NCBI GenBank assembly: GCA_934668605.1
Contig: CAKUNY010000041.1
Span: 1 to 14,276, forward strand
Reading direction: 5' to 3'
Length of the DNA: 14,276 bases
DNA from: an uncultured Oscillospiraceae bacterium
GTDB lineage: Bacteria > Bacillota > Clostridia > Oscillospirales > Oscillospiraceae
The notes under the pieces are model-generated. The model saw only the letters and a list, made by a program, of their open reading frames with translations, was not told the origin of the DNA and made no database searches. Both the position numbers and the translations under genes were made by a program. Shown here in pieces: positions 12,358-14,276 of this stretch; the first letter of the stretch is position 1, and every line of letters begins with the position of its first letter.

Positions 12358-13073
12358 GCGGCCGGCAGCTGATCCGCATGCGCGGCATTGTCAAGCGCTT
12401 TTATATCGGGCAGCCGAATGAGCTGGAAATTTTGCACGGGATCGATCTGGACGTGAGCGAGGGGGAATTTGTCTCCATCGTTGGCGCGTCCGGCTCGGGA
12501 AAATCGACGCTCATGAACATGATCGGCGTTCTCGACCGGCCGACCGAAGGGACGTACTGGCTCGATGGAACCGACGTGCAGGACGCCGAGGACGACGAGC
12601 TCTCGCAGATCCGGAACCGGAAAATCGGCTTTGTGTTCCAGAACTTCAATCTCATCTCGCGCACAAACGCGCTGCGGAACGTCGAGCTTCCGATGATGTA
12701 CGCAGGAGTCCCGCAGAAGAAGCGGACGCGAAGAGCTGAAGAGCTCCTGGATCTGGTCGGCATGGCAGACCGCATGGAGCACCAGCCGAACGAGCTTTCC
12801 GGCGGACAGAAGCAGCGCGTGGCCATTGCGCGGGCGATGGCAAATGACCCGGCGATTATCCTCGCCGACGAGCCGACGGGCGCGCTCGACAGCAAAACCG
12901 GCCGCATGGTCATGGATTTATTTCACCGGCTCAACCGCGAGCAGGGCAAGACGATCGTCCTGATCACGCACAATCAGGAGCTGGCGGCGGAAACCGGCCG
13001 CATTCTTACGATGCGCGACGGCATTTTATACACAGACGGCGAAAGGGGTGCGAGAGAAGATGGGACTCGGTGA
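12354..13073 (+). CDS. ABC transporter ATPase, MacB/LolD type
   Basis: The 239-residue cytosolic ATPase has Walker A GASGSGKST (44-52), Q-loop Gln96 (VFQNFNL), signature LSGGQ (148-152), Walker B IILADEP (168-174) with catalytic Glu173, D-loop ALDS and switch His206 (LITHN). The Leu-Ile-Ser-Arg stretch after the Q-loop and the length fit the MacB/LolD/YknY class that works with FtsX-fold permeases by mechanotransmission rather than classic import. It overlaps the adaptor gene by 4 bases and the permease gene by 14 bases, so the three are a tightly coupled operon. All motifs are intact. Confidence 0.95.
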   Translation: MSGRQLIRMRGIVKRFYIGQPNELEILHGIDLDVSEGEFVSIVGASGSGKSTLMNMIGVLDRPTEGTYWLDGTDVQDAEDDELSQIRNRKIGFVFQNFNLISRTNALRNVELPMMYAGVPQKKRTRRAEELLDLVGMADRMEHQPNELSGGQKQRVAIARAMANDPAIILADEPTGALDSKTGRMVMDLFHRLNREQGKTIVLITHNQELAAETGRILTMRDGILYTDGERGAREDGTR

Positions 13074-14276
13074 ATCGATCCGCCTCGCGCTCGAGGGCTT
13101 GAGGGCAAACAAAATGCGCGCGGTTCTGACGATGCTCGGCATCATCATCGGCATTGCCGCGGTTATCGGCATTCTGACCGTGGGAGACGGTCTGTCCGGG
13201 TACATCAACGGCACCATGAGCGATCTCGGCGCGTCATCGATTATTGTGACCTTGCAGGAAAAGGAGCGTGAGGCCGTGTCGAGCGACGCTATGATGAGCA
13301 TGATGACCATGAAGCAGCCCGAAGCATCTGACCTCATGACCCCGGAGATGATCGCGGCGATGCAGAAGCAATTTGGAGACAGAATTGCCGCTACGAGTTT
13401 GTCTGAGTCTGTGGGCAGCGGCAAGGCCAGGGACGGAAGATTATACGCGAACGTCACAGCTATGGGTGTCAACGAGGGGTATTTCACGGTCAACAATGTC
13501 AAACTGCGCGACGGGCGCTTTTTGCAGCAGAAGGATGATGACGGGCGGCGCATGGTCTGCGTGGTGAGCGACCGGCTGGTGAATAACCTCTTTGACGGCG
13601 ATTCTGAAAAAGCGCTCGGGCAGGAGGTGCTTGTGCAGCTCCCCGGCGGCAGCTACACGTTCCGCATTGTCGGCATTTATACGTATGAGCAGTCGGCCAT
13701 ATCGTTTTCAACGGCGTCCGATAAGGACATCGCGACATCTCTTTACATTCCGCTTTCAACCGCCAAGCAGCTCACGGGCGCTTCGCGCGGATACTCGATG
13801 ATCACCGTGCAGGCGGCCGTGGGCGAGAGCAGCACGGAGGTAGCGGCGGAGGTCAAAAACTATCTGGCGCGCTATTACCGCACGAACGAAAATTACACCG
13901 TCACGGCCATCAGCATGGACACGATGATCTCGTCCGTCGACTCGATGATGAGCACGCTCTCGGTCGCCATATCGGTCATCGCAGGGATATCGCTTCTCGT
14001 CGGCGGCATCGGCGTGATGAACATCATGCTCGTCTCCGTCACCGAGCGCACGCGGGAGATCGGCACGAGAAAAGCCCTCGGCGCTACGAACAGCAACATT
14101 CGCCTGCAATTTGTCGTGGAGAGCGCGATTATCTGCCTCATTGGCGGTGCGATCGGCATTGTGCTGGGCGCGATCATGGGCTACGTCGGAAGTGGACTGC
14201 TCAAAAACGCGGTGCTTCCGAGCATTGGCGCGATCGTGCTGGCGTTCAGCTTCTCGCTGGCTGTCGGCGTGTTTTT
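13060..14276 (+). CDS. MacB-like ABC permease (FtsX fold), 3' end outside window
   Basis: The frame is open from ATG 13060 to the right edge, giving 405 residues with no internal break. It begins MGLGESIRLALEGLRANKMR, with a first membrane helix at about 20-43 (MLGIIIGIAAVIGILTVGDG). A large extracellular MacB periplasmic-core-like domain spans about 45-295 and includes KLRDGRFLQ and VVSDRL. The FtsX part follows: a helix about 302-326 (IAGISLLVGGIGVMNIMLVS), the coupling motif TERTREIGTRKALGA, a helix about 355-378, and the start of the fourth. Residues 78-101 are Met-rich (eight Met in 24). With the preceding adaptor and ATPase it forms a YknXYZ/MacAB-type exporter of peptides, drugs or lipids; the cargo is unknown. 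Confidence 0.9.
   Translation, partial: MGLGESIRLALEGLRANKMRAVLTMLGIIIGIAAVIGILTVGDGLSGYINGTMSDLGASSIIVTLQEKEREAVSSDAMMSMMTMKQPEASDLMTPEMIAAMQKQFGDRIAATSLSESVGSGKARDGRLYANVTAMGVNEGYFTVNNVKLRDGRFLQQKDDDGRRMVCVVSDRLVNNLFDGDSEKALGQEVLVQLPGGSYTFRIVGIYTYEQSAISFSTASDKDIATSLYIPLSTAKQLTGASRGYSMITVQAAVGESSTEVAAEVKNYLARYYRTNENYTVTAISMDTMISSVDSMMSTLSVAISVIAGISLLVGGIGVMNIMLVSVTERTREIGTRKALGATNSNIRLQFVVESAIICLIGGAIGIVLGAIMGYVGSGLLKNAVLPSIGAIVLAFSFSLAVGVF

Overview
The window looks like chromosomal DNA of a GC-rich Firmicute of the class Clostridia, most likely an Oscillospiraceae/Ruminococcaceae-type gut anaerobe. The reasons are strong AGGAGG-type ribosome binding sites, sigma-A-like promoters with compact intrinsic terminators, an oligoendopeptidase F, an Fe-S-type cysteine desulfidase, a multi-cluster ferredoxin, and a gene scrap resembling the clostridial GGGtGRT family. 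Genus cannot be fixed from the sequence.

Layout. (1) 1-1370 is an accessory, lower-GC region. It holds the 5' part of an unknown mobile-element-type gene (minus strand), then about 700 bases of gene scraps and repeats: a 10/30-bp repeat, the end of a GGGtGRT-like gene broken by a hairpin insertion, an iteron-like cluster of 11-bp repeats, and the C-terminal domain of a phage-type cell-wall hydrolase. (2) 1371-2325, minus strand: a Vat-family (streptogramin A type) acetyltransferase with its own promoter and terminator, and a 56-residue membrane-anchored small protein. (3) 2397-4380, plus strand: a two-gene operon of an orotidine-5'-phosphate-decarboxylase-like protein that lacks three of the four expected catalytic residues, and a histidine-phosphatase/GNAT fusion. 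A 67-bp MITE-like inverted repeat flanked by 5-bp direct repeats follows. (4) 4467-5595: a minus-strand NGT-repeat lipoprotein and a plus-strand four-cluster ferredoxin, each with terminators. (5) 5609-8785: a divergent pair, an EamA-type transporter (minus) and pepF plus a coupled 88-residue protein (plus), with back-to-back promoters. (6) 8796-10381: a CyuA/CdsB-type L-cysteine desulfidase followed by a dense hairpin array and a terminator. (7) 10413-14276: a MacAB/YknXYZ-like efflux operon (adaptor, ATPase, permease) with overlapping genes and a tandem 11-bp repeat upstream; the permease runs off the right edge.

How the genes work together. Most units are independent housekeeping or defence functions (peptide turnover, cysteine breakdown, electron transfer, drug/peptide export, antibiotic acetylation). 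The most unusual unit is region 3: an apparently catalytically dead PyrF paralogue translationally coupled to a two-domain phosphatase/acetyltransferase. No known system combining these was recognised.
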